Shown here piece after piece: positions 25,552 to 34,551 of a stretch of DNA of 64,000 nucleotides. The DNA is taken from contig NZ_SWCI01000012.1 in assembly GCF_005116715.1 (NCBI RefSeq), positions 27,415 to 91,414 of the forward strand. Direction: 5' to 3'. Made by a program: the position numbers and the translations under genes. The stretch's first letter is position 1. Each line of letters opens with the position of its first letter. The notes beneath the pieces were generated by a model. That model was not told where the DNA came from. It ran no database searches and was given only the letters and a program-made list of their open reading frames with translations. Source of the stretch: Ferrimonas sediminicola. Lineage in GTDB: Bacteria; Pseudomonadota; Gammaproteobacteria; Enterobacterales; Shewanellaceae.

Positions 25552-26418
25552 TTAATACTCCTCAGCTTTATGGGCATCCTGGTTGAGCTTCGCCACCAGT
25601 TTGCCGTCTTGGGCATGCACGCTGGCATAGAACTGGGTACGGCCACCGATGGCCACCGGGCAGCGCGCGTGCAGATGGATGGGCAGGATATCGCCCTGTT
25701 TCAATTCGTTGAGTACCTGAACCGGCACCGCTTTGCGGGCCAGCTCCACCCTGGCCTGAACCGGAATCTGGGTCAGGCGCTGTTTCACCTTATTCTTCAG
25801 TTCCGGGTCGCTTTTGCGATCGCTGGGCTGTTCCGACAAAGAGCCCAGAAGCGCCTCGGAAACGTAGAGGCGGATCGGTTCAAAGGGGTGGCTTCGGGGC
25901 CACTCGAACCGCCAGCAAACCGGCGCCTGGACGCCGTCGAGACTGGGGAGCACCTCCAGATCCAGGCTCGCCATCGACAGCCTGGTCTTGGGTAGGGTGT
26001 CCAGGCTGGCGGCGACGATGCGGTGGGCCAGCCGTAGCTCTGAGTGGCTGATGGGGCGCAGGGGGCTGACCAGGCGCTGGCTGGCGCCGCCGTAATAGCT
26101 GCTGGCCAACTGGTCCAGGGTGCAGCGGTCGATGGCCAGCCAGGCCAGGGCGGTTCGGCCATGGCTCAGGACGAAGTTGGCATTGCCCTGAGCCGGCGGC
26201 AGAGGCTGTTCATCCAGTCTTACCCGGGTCGGGGTCGCCTGGCCGAGTCGCATCAGGGGCTTGAAGATCTGCAGTACCGCGTCGAGCATCTGGCTGTGAC
26301 CCAGTTCCAGCTGCCGCACCAACCGGCTGCGGGCTAACTTTTCCTGGACCAGAACTACAGGCCTTACGGTCAGCTCCTTGCTATTTGCCAGGCGCTTTGC
26401 TTTTGCTGTTGTTTTCAT
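25552..26418 (-). CDS. fliM: Flagellar motor switch protein FliM (lateral system), without CheY-binding peptide
   Basis: 288 residues, shorter than polar FliM proteins (about 330-360). The middle CheC-like domain (residues about 35-190, with SSYYGGASQRL in place of the usual FFGG turn and PISHSELRLAHRIV) and the C-terminal SpoA domain (ARVELARKAVPVQVLNELKQ, GDILPIHLHA) are present. The N-terminal peptide LSQxEIDALL that binds phosphorylated CheY in ordinary FliM is absent; the protein begins MKTTAKAKRLANSKELTVRP. It is the first gene of the leftward fliM-flhA operon, preceded by a long AT-rich leader. Confidence 0.9.
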   Translation of the reverse strand: MKTTAKAKRLANSKELTVRPVVLVQEKLARSRLVRQLELGHSQMLDAVLQIFKPLMRLGQATPTRVRLDEQPLPPAQGNANFVLSHGRTALAWLAIDRCTLDQLASSYYGGASQRLVSPLRPISHSELRLAHRIVAASLDTLPKTRLSMASLDLEVLPSLDGVQAPVCWRFEWPRSHPFEPIRLYVSEALLGSLSEQPSDRKSDPELKNKVKQRLTQIPVQARVELARKAVPVQVLNELKQGDILPIHLHARCPVAIGGRTQFYASVHAQDGKLVAKLNQDAHKAEEY

Positions 26419-26800
26419 CTGAAAAAGCTCATTTTCTGGCTCTTAAAAAAACTACCCAGGATTTCCGTTCCGCTTCCGGGGCGGAAAAAAATTTCCTCAC
26501 CTCGAAAAACCATAATTCCGCATTAAATATTCAGTAGTGTTTTTTTATTGCGCGTTAATCGTGCTTATCTCACTCAAAATAAAAGTCAATAATCTGACTT
26601 GGTCAAAAAAATGCTTTTATTTTGCTACCTCGTTTCAGAGGTTCGGGCTACCATATCAAGGGTTTGCTGGGCGTTCAATGCGAATTTTCAATTGGCGTTT
26701 TCCTGCGAGATAAGTCTCTATTCTTCATTAAATTCCAGTTGATTTCTTTGGGTGAATAATAATAACCTCGTGAACTCTTTTAATTGCCCCGGCGACGATA
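26419..26800. promoter_or_regulatory. AT-rich divergent control region between fliM and the MotY-like gene
   Basis: This stretch holds no gene. It is far richer in A and T than the flanking genes and separates two divergent flagellar operons, so it should contain both promoters. I find no convincing -24/-12 box on either strand with the correct GG-N10-GC spacing; near misses at about 26667-26680 and 26693-26707 are one base short. A hairpin TTCCGC...GCGGAA at 26468-26486 lies in the fliM leader. Confidence 0.5.
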
Positions 26801-27745
26801 ATGCCTGCTTTTCTTAATAAGGTGATTTTGACGACTGTCGTTTTTCCGGCACTTGCTTTTGCTGGTATGTCTAATTTTGAGACGCCGCTAGAAAGAGCCG
26901 AATGGGAATTTGACGGTGACAAATTTGACTGCCGACTGACTCATGAAGTGGAAAACTTCGGCCGTTTCGTCTTGAGCCGCTCCGCCGGCCATGGGCTGGT
27001 GTTGGCACTGCAATCGGACTGGCTGCCCGACGACGGGCTGACCGCGACCTTCAGTCTGCAGCAACCGGGCTGGCAGCCGTCGGCACCCGAGCAGGGGGAC
27101 CGGTTCGATGCCCGTTGGCATCGGGGCGAGGCAACCCTGGTTGCGGTGGCGGCCCCCTTTCTGCAGGCGCTGGAGCTGGGTTGGAACTGGCGGGCCGATC
27201 TGAACGATGGGGCGGGCCAGGGCTGGCGAGTGTCCAGCGCCAATGTCCATGGGCAGCCTGCGGCCCTGGAGATGCGCCGCTGCCTGAAGCGTCTGCTCCC
27301 CATGTCCTATGAGCAGGTGAGGCGCCTGGAGCTGAACTATGCCAGTGGCGGCATTGAGCCCCCAGGCCCTGCCGGTGAGCTGATCGCCGCCGCGGCCGCC
27401 TATGTCCAGGCCGACGCTCGCATCAAGCGGGTGCTGGTGGACGGCCACACCGACAGCGACGGCGACTCCCTGGCCAACCTGGTGCTCAGTCGCACCCGTG
27501 CCGACGAGGTTGCCGCCCGGCTGGTGGCCGCCGGGGTCGAGGCAGACAAGATCGAGATTCGTGGCCATGGGGAGCGATTTCCCATCGTCAGCAACGGTTC
27601 CAGTAAGGGGCGGGAGCGCAACCGCCGGGTCACCATCCGGCTGGTGATGGAGGAGCAACCGGCGACGGCGGCGGCTGACAACGGGGCCCCGGACATGAGT
27701 GCAACCCTGCCCAAAACCCTCAGTGATCAGGTAGACGGACAATGA
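26801..27745 (+). CDS. motY: MotY-like flagellar protein with C-terminal OmpA domain
   Basis: 314 residues. A signal peptide (MPAFLNKVILTTVVFPALAFA) is followed by an N-terminal domain beginning SNFETPLERAEWEFDGDK, which resembles the stator-contacting domain of Vibrio MotY, and a C-terminal OmpA/peptidoglycan-binding domain with VLVDGHTDSDGDSLANLVLS and IRGHGERFPIVSN. In lateral systems a MotY homologue lies just before lafK and forms part of the T ring that holds stators around the motor. The first codons use AT-rich third positions, unlike the rest. The stop overlaps the lafK start by four bases. A ribosome site at the ATG is weak. Confidence 0.85.
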   Translation: MPAFLNKVILTTVVFPALAFAGMSNFETPLERAEWEFDGDKFDCRLTHEVENFGRFVLSRSAGHGLVLALQSDWLPDDGLTATFSLQQPGWQPSAPEQGDRFDARWHRGEATLVAVAAPFLQALELGWNWRADLNDGAGQGWRVSSANVHGQPAALEMRRCLKRLLPMSYEQVRRLELNYASGGIEPPGPAGELIAAAAAYVQADARIKRVLVDGHTDSDGDSLANLVLSRTRADEVAARLVAAGVEADKIEIRGHGERFPIVSNGSSKGRERNRRVTIRLVMEEQPATAAADNGAPDMSATLPKTLSDQVDGQ

Positions 27746-29049
27746 ATGACTACTCCATTCGAATCGTTGGATTCGAGCTCAGTGGCTGTGACCGGAAGCA
27801 ACTGGATCTTCAGGGATTCAACCTGATCCCCGCCGACAGCAAGGGCTCCGCCTGGCTGACACTGGTCGGGCTTCAGGATTGTGCGCCGGAGCAGGTTGGT
27901 CGGCGCATGGCCGACGCCGCCGGCAGCCTTAAGGTGGCGCTGGTGGATCCCGATGCCGGCGAGGTGGCCAGTGCCGCCCTGAGCTGCGGCGCCCAGGACT
28001 ACCTGCTTGCCCCGCTGGATCTGGAGCAGTTGCACCGGCTGATCCGCCGCCTCATTACCATTGAAACCTCCAGGGAAGACTTGGTGGCCGAGGCGCCGGC
28101 CAGCCGGCAGTTGCTGATGCTGGCTCACCGGGCGGCCTCCACCGAGGCCAGTGTCCTGCTCTCTGGCGAGAGCGGCACCGGCAAGGAGCAGCTGGCCCGC
28201 TACATTCATCGCCACTCCAGCCGGGCCGATCGTCCTTTTGTGGCGGTCAACTGCGCGGCCATCCCGGAGTCGATGCTGGAGTCGGTGTTGTTCGGTCATG
28301 CCAAGGGGGCGTTCACCGGTGCCGTAGCCGACAAGGCGGGTAAGTTCGAACTGGCCAACGGCGGCACCCTGTTGCTGGACGAGATCGGTGAGATGCCGAT
28401 GATGCTACAGGCCAAGTTGCTGAGGGTGTTGCAGGAGCGGGAGGTGGAGAGGCTGGGGTGCCACAAACCCATCACCCTGGACATCCGCATCATCGCCGCC
28501 AGCAACAAGGATCTGCGCAAGGAGGCGACCGAGGGCAACTTCCGAGAGGACCTCTTCTACCGCCTGGATGTGCTGCCGCTGAATCTGCCGCCGCTGAGGG
28601 AGCGACGGGAGGACATCCTGCCTCTGGCGGAGCACCTGCTGGAGCGTCATAACCACCTGGCCGGTGACGACAGCTGTTACTTCAGCGAGTCCGCCCGGGC
28701 GGCGCTGCTGGCCCACGACTGGCCCGGCAATGTCCGCGAGCTGGACAACTGCGTACAGCGTGCCCTGGTGATGCGCCGGGGGACCGCCCTGCAGGCCCTG
28801 GAGCTGGGCCTTCCCAACCAGGTGCCGGTCACCGCCAGCGCCACCTCCGGCCAGGGGCTGCGAGCCTCTAAGCAACAGGCGGAGTTCCAGTACATCATCG
28901 ACACCCTCAAGCGATTCAACGGCCATCGCAGCCGCAGTGCCGAAACCCTGGGGATGACCACCCGGGCACTGCGCTACAAGATGGCGCAGATGCGAGAGTC
29001 AGGCATCGATGTGGATGCCATTATCAAAAGCGCCGAATGCGCCGCGTAA
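27742..29049 (+). CDS. lafK: LafK-like sigma-54-dependent transcriptional activator of lateral flagella
   Basis: 435 residues. The N-terminal about 110 residues look like a degraded receiver: they end in SCGAQDYLLAPLDLEQLHRL, where the conserved Lys is Ala, and no phospho-acceptor Asp is clear. The AAA+ domain has Walker A GESGTGKE (142-149), the sigma-54 contact loop GAFTGA (189-194), Walker B GGTLLLDEIGEM and the arginine-finger region. A C-terminal Fis-type helix-turn-helix (NGHRSRSAETLGMTTRALRY) ends the protein. It should activate the -24/-12 promoters at 36101 and 46366. Its position between the MotY-like gene and fliE is that of lafK in Vibrio and Aeromonas. Confidence 0.9.
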   Translation: MNDYSIRIVGFELSGCDRKQLDLQGFNLIPADSKGSAWLTLVGLQDCAPEQVGRRMADAAGSLKVALVDPDAGEVASAALSCGAQDYLLAPLDLEQLHRLIRRLITIETSREDLVAEAPASRQLLMLAHRAASTEASVLLSGESGTGKEQLARYIHRHSSRADRPFVAVNCAAIPESMLESVLFGHAKGAFTGAVADKAGKFELANGGTLLLDEIGEMPMMLQAKLLRVLQEREVERLGCHKPITLDIRIIAASNKDLRKEATEGNFREDLFYRLDVLPLNLPPLRERREDILPLAEHLLERHNHLAGDDSCYFSESARAALLAHDWPGNVRELDNCVQRALVMRRGTALQALELGLPNQVPVTASATSGQGLRASKQQAEFQYIIDTLKRFNGHRSRSAETLGMTTRALRYKMAQMRESGIDVDAIIKSAECAA

Positions 29050-29065
29050 AGGAAGCTGAGCAACC

Positions 29066-29383
29066 ATGAGTATCATTACTGATCAATCGATGCTGGCGAC
29101 CATGTCCCTGCACCGGGACCAGGCTGCCGGCATTATCAGGCCGGCGGAGGATCAGGCCCGACCGGGCAGTTTTTCCGATCTGATGAAGCAGAAGGTGGTT
29201 GGCGTCAATGCCGACCAGAACCTGGCGACCGCCCGCACTGCCGCGGTGGAGACCGGGGAAAGTGACGATCTGGTGGGGGCCATGGTGGCTTCCCAGAAAG
29301 CCAGCCTCTCATTCAGCGCCATGGTACAGGTACGCAACCGGTTGGTGGCGGCGCTGGATGAGATCATGAAGATGCCGATGTAG
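29066..29383 (+). CDS. fliE: Flagellar hook-basal body protein FliE (lateral system)
   Basis: 105 residues, standard length. FliE links the MS ring to the rod. The conserved C-terminal part is clear: AAVETGESDDLVGAMVAS, QKASLSFSAMVQVRNRLVAA and YDEIMRM-like LDEIMKMPM. It follows lafK by 16 bases and precedes fliF by nine. Confidence 0.93.
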   Translation: MSIITDQSMLATMSLHRDQAAGIIRPAEDQARPGSFSDLMKQKVVGVNADQNLATARTAAVETGESDDLVGAMVASQKASLSFSAMVQVRNRLVAALDEIMKMPM

Positions 29384-29392
29384 GGGAGTCCA

Positions 29393-31042
29393 ATGTCGAC
29401 CGTAATATCCCAATCCGCCCAACCCCTGGGGACACTGGAGGGCCTCAAAGGCGCCTGGCGCAAGTTCGCCCGCTCCGAAGGGGGCCAGGGTCAGGTGCTG
29501 CTGGTGTCTGTGCTGGCGGTGGTGGCCGCCGTAGTCATCGTCGTTGTGCTGTGGCGCTCCGGCGGCAACCTGCGTCCGCTCTATGGCAACCAGGAGGGCT
29601 ACGACAGTGCCCGGATCATCGAGGTGTTGGAGTCCGAAGGGATCGACTACCAGATCGATGGTGGCAGCGGTCAGCTGCTGGTGGGTCACACCCAGGTGGG
29701 GACCGTGCGTATGGTCCTGGCGGCCCGTGGCATCAAGGCCCAGCTGCCGTCGGGCCTGGATGAGCTGACCAGTGACATCACCTCCAGCCAGTTTATGGAG
29801 CAGGCCAGATACCGCCACGGCCTGGAGGGGGAGATGGCCCGCACCATCATGGCGCTGGACTCTGTCAAGGCGGCGCGGGTCCACCTGGCGATTCCCAAGC
29901 GCACCCTGTTTGTCCGCAAGCAGGATGCCCAGGTGTCGGCGTCGGTGATGGTGGATCTTGAGCCGGGAACCACCCTGTCCCGCGGACAGGTGGCCGCGGT
30001 GGTCAACCTGGTGGCCGGCAGCGTACCCGGACTGGAGCCCGCTCGGGTCCAGCTGGTGGACCAGAGGGGCGAACTGCTGGCCGGTGACGACCCCATGGGG
30101 GACAACGCCAATGGTCTGAGTGTCCAACAGGTGGAGTACGGCCGCAACCTGGAACAGCAGCTGATCCAGCGGGCGGAGAGCATGCTGCTGCCGGTGCTGG
30201 GCCCCCGTCAGTACCGGGTGCAGGTCTCCGCCGACATCAACTTCGACCAGGTGGAGGAGACCCAGGAGAGCGTCGACCCCTCGGTGGTGCTGCTGCAGGA
30301 GAAGGTGCGCAGCAACCAGAACAACGGCTCCCTGGCCCTGGGGATCCCCGGTGCCCTGTCCAATCAGCCGCCGGAGCAGAATGCCAACGGCCAGGCGACG
30401 GCCAACCAGTCTACCACCCTGAGTGAGGAGTCCAGCCGCAGCTTCGAGGCGGGCCGTTCGGTGCGCCACACCAAGTACCAGAAGGCCCAGCTGCAGCAGC
30501 TGTCGGTGTCGGTGCTGCTCAATGAAAGGCCCGAGGGCGCCGAGCCCTGGACCCCGGCGCAGCAGGCGCAGATGGCCCAGATGGTCAAAGATGCCATCGG
30601 CTTCGATGACCGCCGTGGCGACCAGTTCTCCTTGTCGGTGTTCCCCTTCGCGGTGGTGGCCGAGACCCCGGTGGAGCCGCTGCCCTGGTGGCAACTGCCC
30701 GAATATACCCAGTACTTCCGCTACCTGATCGGGGGACTGGTGGCCCTGTGCCTCATCTTCTTTGTGCTCCGACCCATGGTTCGTCACCTGATCCGGGTCG
30801 AGCGGATGCCGGCCGAGGCGCCATCGGCCCCGGCGGCGGAGAGCGTGCCGGAACTGGCGCCGCCCCAGGAGGAGGAGGCCGTGCAGCAGGGGCTGACCAG
30901 CGCCATCGTGGCCCTGGGTCTGCCGGAACCCGGCTCGCCGCTGACGGTACAGCTGGAGCACCTTGGCCTGCTGGCCAAGGAGGAACCGGCCCGGGTGGCC
31001 GAAGTGATCTCGAAGTGGATTGGAGCTGAAAATCGTGACTAA
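29393..31042 (+). CDS. fliF: Flagellar MS-ring protein FliF (lateral system)
   Basis: 549 residues. Two membrane helices, at about 40-60 (VLLVSVLAVVAAVVIVVVLW) and about 445-465 (LIGGLVALCLIFFVLRPMV), bracket the periplasmic ring-building domains with YRHGLEGEMARTIMALDSVK, ARVHLAIPKRTLFVRK and NLVAGSVPGLEPARVQLVDQ. The C-terminal tail EEPARVAEVISKWIG binds FliG. GGGGAG precedes the ATG. The final codons overlap the start of fliG by eight bases. Confidence 0.95.
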   Translation: MSTVISQSAQPLGTLEGLKGAWRKFARSEGGQGQVLLVSVLAVVAAVVIVVVLWRSGGNLRPLYGNQEGYDSARIIEVLESEGIDYQIDGGSGQLLVGHTQVGTVRMVLAARGIKAQLPSGLDELTSDITSSQFMEQARYRHGLEGEMARTIMALDSVKAARVHLAIPKRTLFVRKQDAQVSASVMVDLEPGTTLSRGQVAAVVNLVAGSVPGLEPARVQLVDQRGELLAGDDPMGDNANGLSVQQVEYGRNLEQQLIQRAESMLLPVLGPRQYRVQVSADINFDQVEETQESVDPSVVLLQEKVRSNQNNGSLALGIPGALSNQPPEQNANGQATANQSTTLSEESSRSFEAGRSVRHTKYQKAQLQQLSVSVLLNERPEGAEPWTPAQQAQMAQMVKDAIGFDDRRGDQFSLSVFPFAVVAETPVEPLPWWQLPEYTQYFRYLIGGLVALCLIFFVLRPMVRHLIRVERMPAEAPSAPAAESVPELAPPQEEEAVQQGLTSAIVALGLPEPGSPLTVQLEHLGLLAKEEPARVAEVISKWIGAENRD

Positions 31043-32048
31043 AGCCGTGACATCCCCCCAGTTGGACAACATGGAGCAGGCGGCGATGCTGCTGCTGAGC
31101 ATGGGAGAGGAGGGGGCCGCCAAGGTGCTGGCCCACCTGGATCGCAGTGATGTGCAGCGCCTGAGCCACAAGATGGCCCGCCTGAGCCACATCTCCCATG
31201 AGGAGGCGGGCAATGTGCTGGGGCGATTCTTCGACGCCTATCGCGAACAGTCCGGCATCGCCCGGGCGTCCCGTGGCTACCTGCAGCGCACCCTGGACAT
31301 CGCCCTGGGCGACCGGGTGGCCAAGGGCCTGATCGACAACATCTACGGTGACGAGATCCAGACCCTGGTGCGCCGCCTTGAATGGGTCGATCCCAAGCTG
31401 CTTGCCCATGAGATTACCCATGAACACAGCCAGTTGCAGGCGGTGCTGCTGGGACTGCTGCCGGCGGAGAACGCCTCTCTGGTGCTGCAGCACCTGCCGG
31501 GCCACTGCCATGACGAGGTGCTGCTGCGCATCGCCGCCCTGGGTGAGCTGGACCGGGATGTGGTGGAGGAGCTTCGCCAGCTGGTGGAGCGCTGTGTCGC
31601 CATCGCCATGGAGAAGAGCCACACCCAGGTGGCCGGCGTCAAGCAGGTGGCCGACATCCTCAACCGCTACGAGGGGGACCGGGAGCAGCTGATGTCGGTG
31701 CTCAGGCTGCACGACCAGCGGCTGGCCTCCCAGGTGGAGGACAACATGTTCGACTACATCATCCTGGGCCGCCAGAAGGACGACACCCTGCAGAAATTGC
31801 TGGCCGAGGTGGATCCGGAAACCCTGGCCATCTCCCTCAAAGGGGTGGACTCCTCTTTGAAGAAGGCGATGCTCTCCGCCCTGCCCAAGCGGATGTCCTC
31901 CGCCATCGAGACCCGGATGGAAGCGATTGGCGCCGTGGCACTCTCCCGCGCTGACCAGGCCCGTGTCGAGGTGATGGAGAAGGCCAAGGCGATGATGGAA
32001 GCCAAGGAGCTCGAGCTGCAACTGTTTGAAGAACCGGTGGTAGAGTGA
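31035..32048 (+). CDS. fliG: Flagellar motor switch protein FliG (lateral system)
   Basis: 337 residues from a GTG at 31035, nine bases after GGAG; a TTG fifteen bases earlier is less likely. FliG is the rotor subunit touched by the stators. All three domains are seen: the N-terminal AAMLLLSMGEEGAAKVLAHL, the middle EHSQLQAVLLGLLPAENASL (matching the EHPQ motif) and the C-terminal torque domain with LFVFDDL-like NMFDYIILGRQKDDTLQKLL and the charged helix VDSSLKKAMLSALPKRMSSA. It overlaps fliF and shares one base with the fliH start. Confidence 0.95.
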   Translation: MTKAVTSPQLDNMEQAAMLLLSMGEEGAAKVLAHLDRSDVQRLSHKMARLSHISHEEAGNVLGRFFDAYREQSGIARASRGYLQRTLDIALGDRVAKGLIDNIYGDEIQTLVRRLEWVDPKLLAHEITHEHSQLQAVLLGLLPAENASLVLQHLPGHCHDEVLLRIAALGELDRDVVEELRQLVERCVAIAMEKSHTQVAGVKQVADILNRYEGDREQLMSVLRLHDQRLASQVEDNMFDYIILGRQKDDTLQKLLAEVDPETLAISLKGVDSSLKKAMLSALPKRMSSAIETRMEAIGAVALSRADQARVEVMEKAKAMMEAKELELQLFEEPVVE

Positions 32049-32752
32049 TGAGTCATCAATATTGGAAGTCCGATTCCGACCGTGTTCGCCTGTACCACTT
32101 CCCGCCCCTGGGATCCCAGGGGGGGGACACCCCGTCCCAGGCCAGCGCCGCCGACTATCAGAAGGCGGTGGAGCAGGGCTACCAGGAGGGGATGGAGCAG
32201 GGGCGCCAGGCCGGTTACCAGGAGGGGATGGAGCTGGGCCGCCAGGAGGGGCTCACCCAGGGGATGGCCGAGGGGCATGCTCGGGGCGAGGCTCAGGCTC
32301 ACCAGGAAATGGAAAGCCGGCTGGTACCGATGATCGCCCCGATCACCGCACTGCAGCAACTGCTTCGAGAAGGCCATGAGCAGCAGCTCAAGAGCCAGCA
32401 GGAGCTGATCCTGGAGCTGGTGAAGCGCGTGGCCGAGCAGGTGGTTCGCTGCGAGCTGACCCTGCATCCGCAACAGATCCTGAGCCTGATCGAGGAGACC
32501 CTGGCGGCGATGCCCGACGGGCGGCAGAACCCGGTGATCCACCTGGAGCCGGGTGTGTTGGCGACCCTCAACGAGGTGGCCGCCGACAAGGTGGCCGACT
32601 GGACCCTCAGGGCCGATGCCACCCTGGGGATCGGCGATGTACGGGTGGTCTCCGAAGAGTGTGAGGCGGATGCATCCACCGCTTCCCGGCTGAATGCCTG
32701 CATGGAACAGGTGGCCAAGCACCTGGTGGATGACCATGGCCAGGGTGCTTAA
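32048..32752 (+). CDS. fliH: Flagellar export ATPase regulator FliH (lateral system)
   Basis: 234 residues. FliH dimerises and holds the ATPase FliI at the export gate. The N-terminal half contains the GxxxG-type repeat typical of FliH, seen as YQEGMEQGRQAGYQEGMELG and RQEGLTQGMAEGHARGEAQ (residues about 43-80). The C-terminal half (ELVKRVAEQVVRCELTLHPQ, ADATLGIGDVRV) follows the FliH/SctL fold. The ATG overlaps the fliG stop by one base. Its end overlaps the fliI start. Confidence 0.9.
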   Translation: MSHQYWKSDSDRVRLYHFPPLGSQGGDTPSQASAADYQKAVEQGYQEGMEQGRQAGYQEGMELGRQEGLTQGMAEGHARGEAQAHQEMESRLVPMIAPITALQQLLREGHEQQLKSQQELILELVKRVAEQVVRCELTLHPQQILSLIEETLAAMPDGRQNPVIHLEPGVLATLNEVAADKVADWTLRADATLGIGDVRVVSEECEADASTASRLNACMEQVAKHLVDDHGQGA

Positions 32753-34064
32753 CCTGGCCTGTCACCCCAAGGTTCCGGTTGCCACCATCTACGGCCGCCT
32801 GGTGCGGGTGAACGGACTGATGCTGGAAGCGGTGGGCTGCCAGCTGGGGACCGGGGATCGCTGCCTGCTGGGCTGCCGGGATGGTGGCGAGGTTGAAGCC
32901 GAGGTGGTGGGCTTCGAGGGGGCGACTCTGCTGCTGATGCCTCTCCACGCCACCGGCGGACTGATGCCGGGGGCCCGGGTTCGCCCTCTTCCCGGCCCCA
33001 GCCGCATCCCCCTGGGACCCGGGCTCCTTGGCCGGGTGCTCGATGGCAGTGGCAACCCCATTGATGGCAAAGGCCCGCTCAGGCATTGCACCGAGCAGCC
33101 GGCCCACCTCAACACCCCCAACCCCTTGTTACGCAGACCGATTGCCGGGCAGCTGGATGTGGGGGTCCGAGCCCTGAACGCCCTGTTGCCCATTGGCAAG
33201 GGGCAGCGCCTGGGCCTGTTTGCCGGTTCCGGGGTGGGTAAGTCGGTGCTGCTGGGGATGATGACCCGATATACCCGTGCCGACGTGGTGGTGGTGGGGC
33301 TCATCGGTGAGCGGGGCAGGGAGGTGCGGGAGTTTCTCGATCATGCCCTGGGAGAGGAGGGGCGCCGGCGAGCCGTTGTGGTGGCCGCGCCGGCGGACAC
33401 CACCCCGCTGATGCGGCTTCGGGCCGCCCGCCTGTGTCACCAGATCGCCACCGGTTTCCGCGACCAGGGCCAGGATGTGCTGCTGCTGATGGACTCCCTG
33501 ACCCGCTATGCCCAGGCCCAGCGCGAGATTGGGCTGAGCCTGGGTGAACCCCCGGCGACCCGGGGTTACCCGCCGTCGGCCTTCTCCACCCTGCCTTCGT
33601 TGGTGGAGATGGCGGGCAACGGCGAGCATCCCCAGGGCAGCTTGAGCGCCCTTTACACGGTGCTGGCGGAGGGCGATGATCAGCAGGACCCGGTGGCCGA
33701 TGCCGCCCGGGCGATCCTCGACGGTCACATCGTCCTCAGCCGGCCGCTGGCCCAACAGGGCCACTTCCCCGCCATCGACATCAACGCCTCCGCCAGCCGG
33801 GTGGCGGACCAGATCCACTCCAGGGGGCAGCTTGACGCCGCCCAGCGGGTGCGGCGGCTGCTGGGGCGCTACCAGGAGGTGCGTGAACTGCTGCCCCTGG
33901 GAGGCTATCAGCCCGGCCAGGATCCCGAGCTGGATCTGGCAGTACGCAGCTATCCCAGCCTGGCGGGGTTCCTGCAACAGCACCGGGATCTGCGGGTCTC
34001 CCTGGAGGAGAGTGATACCGCCCTGGTGCAGTTACTCGAGGAGTTAGAGTCGGGTGCAGCGTAA
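32736..34064 (+). CDS. fliI: Flagellum-specific ATPase FliI (lateral system)
   Basis: 442 residues from ATG 32736, inside the end of fliH; the frame is open a further fourteen codons but that start would be unusually long. FliI is an F1-beta-like ATPase that helps deliver substrates to the gate. Walker A is AGSGVGKS (163-170), followed by VVGLIGERGREVREFLDHAL and the Walker B region DVLLLMDSLTRYAQAQREI, then SLGEPPATRGYPPSAF, all diagnostic of FliI. Confidence 0.95.
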   Translation: MARVLNLACHPKVPVATIYGRLVRVNGLMLEAVGCQLGTGDRCLLGCRDGGEVEAEVVGFEGATLLLMPLHATGGLMPGARVRPLPGPSRIPLGPGLLGRVLDGSGNPIDGKGPLRHCTEQPAHLNTPNPLLRRPIAGQLDVGVRALNALLPIGKGQRLGLFAGSGVGKSVLLGMMTRYTRADVVVVGLIGERGREVREFLDHALGEEGRRRAVVVAAPADTTPLMRLRAARLCHQIATGFRDQGQDVLLLMDSLTRYAQAQREIGLSLGEPPATRGYPPSAFSTLPSLVEMAGNGEHPQGSLSALYTVLAEGDDQQDPVADAARAILDGHIVLSRPLAQQGHFPAIDINASASRVADQIHSRGQLDAAQRVRRLLGRYQEVRELLPLGGYQPGQDPELDLAVRSYPSLAGFLQQHRDLRVSLEESDTALVQLLEELESGAA

Positions 34065-34485
34065 GATTCAGCGGCTTCGTGAGAAGCAGGAGAAACAGAT
34101 GGCCCAGCTGGGTCAGCAGCGGCAGCGGGGACAGGTGCGCCTGGCCCAGCTGGAGCGGCGCCGGTTGGGGCTGGAAACGGCGCTGCTGGCTTCGGCCAGG
34201 GCGCCGGACAGCGGCAACCCCCTGGCCTGGCAGAATCGCGGCCACTGGCAGGCTCAGCTGATCCCGGCCTCCGCGAAGCTGGTGCGGGAGCAGGGGCTGG
34301 CGGAGCAGGAGCAGGGCCGGCTCAGTCGCCTGTGGCAGCATGCCCTGTCCCGGCGCCAGGGGCTGGCCTGGCTGGAGCAGCAGCGTCACCAGTTGGGGGT
34401 CCACCGGCGGCAGAAGGCCGAGCAGCAGCAACAGGATGAGGCCGGCGGGCGAAACGTCTCGGTCTCCCGGGGACAACGGCGCTGA
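34054..34485 (+). CDS. fliJ: Flagellar export chaperone-like protein FliJ (lateral system)
   Basis: 143 residues, nearly all predicted alpha-helical coiled coil, rich in Gln, Arg and Leu (QRKIQRLREKQEKQMAQLGQ at the N-terminus). It corresponds to FliJ, the stalk that sits in the FliI ring and promotes gate opening. Sequence conservation of FliJ is low, so the call rests on position right after fliI (eleven-base overlap, GTG start), length and coiled-coil character. It ends the rightward motY-fliJ operon. Confidence 0.82.
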   Translation: MQRKIQRLREKQEKQMAQLGQQRQRGQVRLAQLERRRLGLETALLASARAPDSGNPLAWQNRGHWQAQLIPASAKLVREQGLAEQEQGRLSRLWQHALSRRQGLAWLEQQRHQLGVHRRQKAEQQQQDEAGGRNVSVSRGQRR

Positions 34486-34505
34486 CCGCGATGGCAGACA
34501 CACAT

Positions 34506-34535
34506 AAAAAAAGGACCCCTTGGGGTCCTTTTCCG
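34506..34535. terminator. Bidirectional terminator between fliJ and flgN
   Basis: AAAAAGGACCCC and GGGGTCCTTTT pair around a TT loop, with A and T tracts on the two sides, so it can end both the rightward fliJ and the leftward flgN transcripts. Confidence 0.88.
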
Positions 34536-34551
34536 TTTCCGCCTGGGCGGA

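Noticed and set aside
26660..26710. Sigma-54 promoters before the MotY-like gene
   Set aside because: Two GG...GC pairs exist but with spacing one base short, so they would not be recognised.
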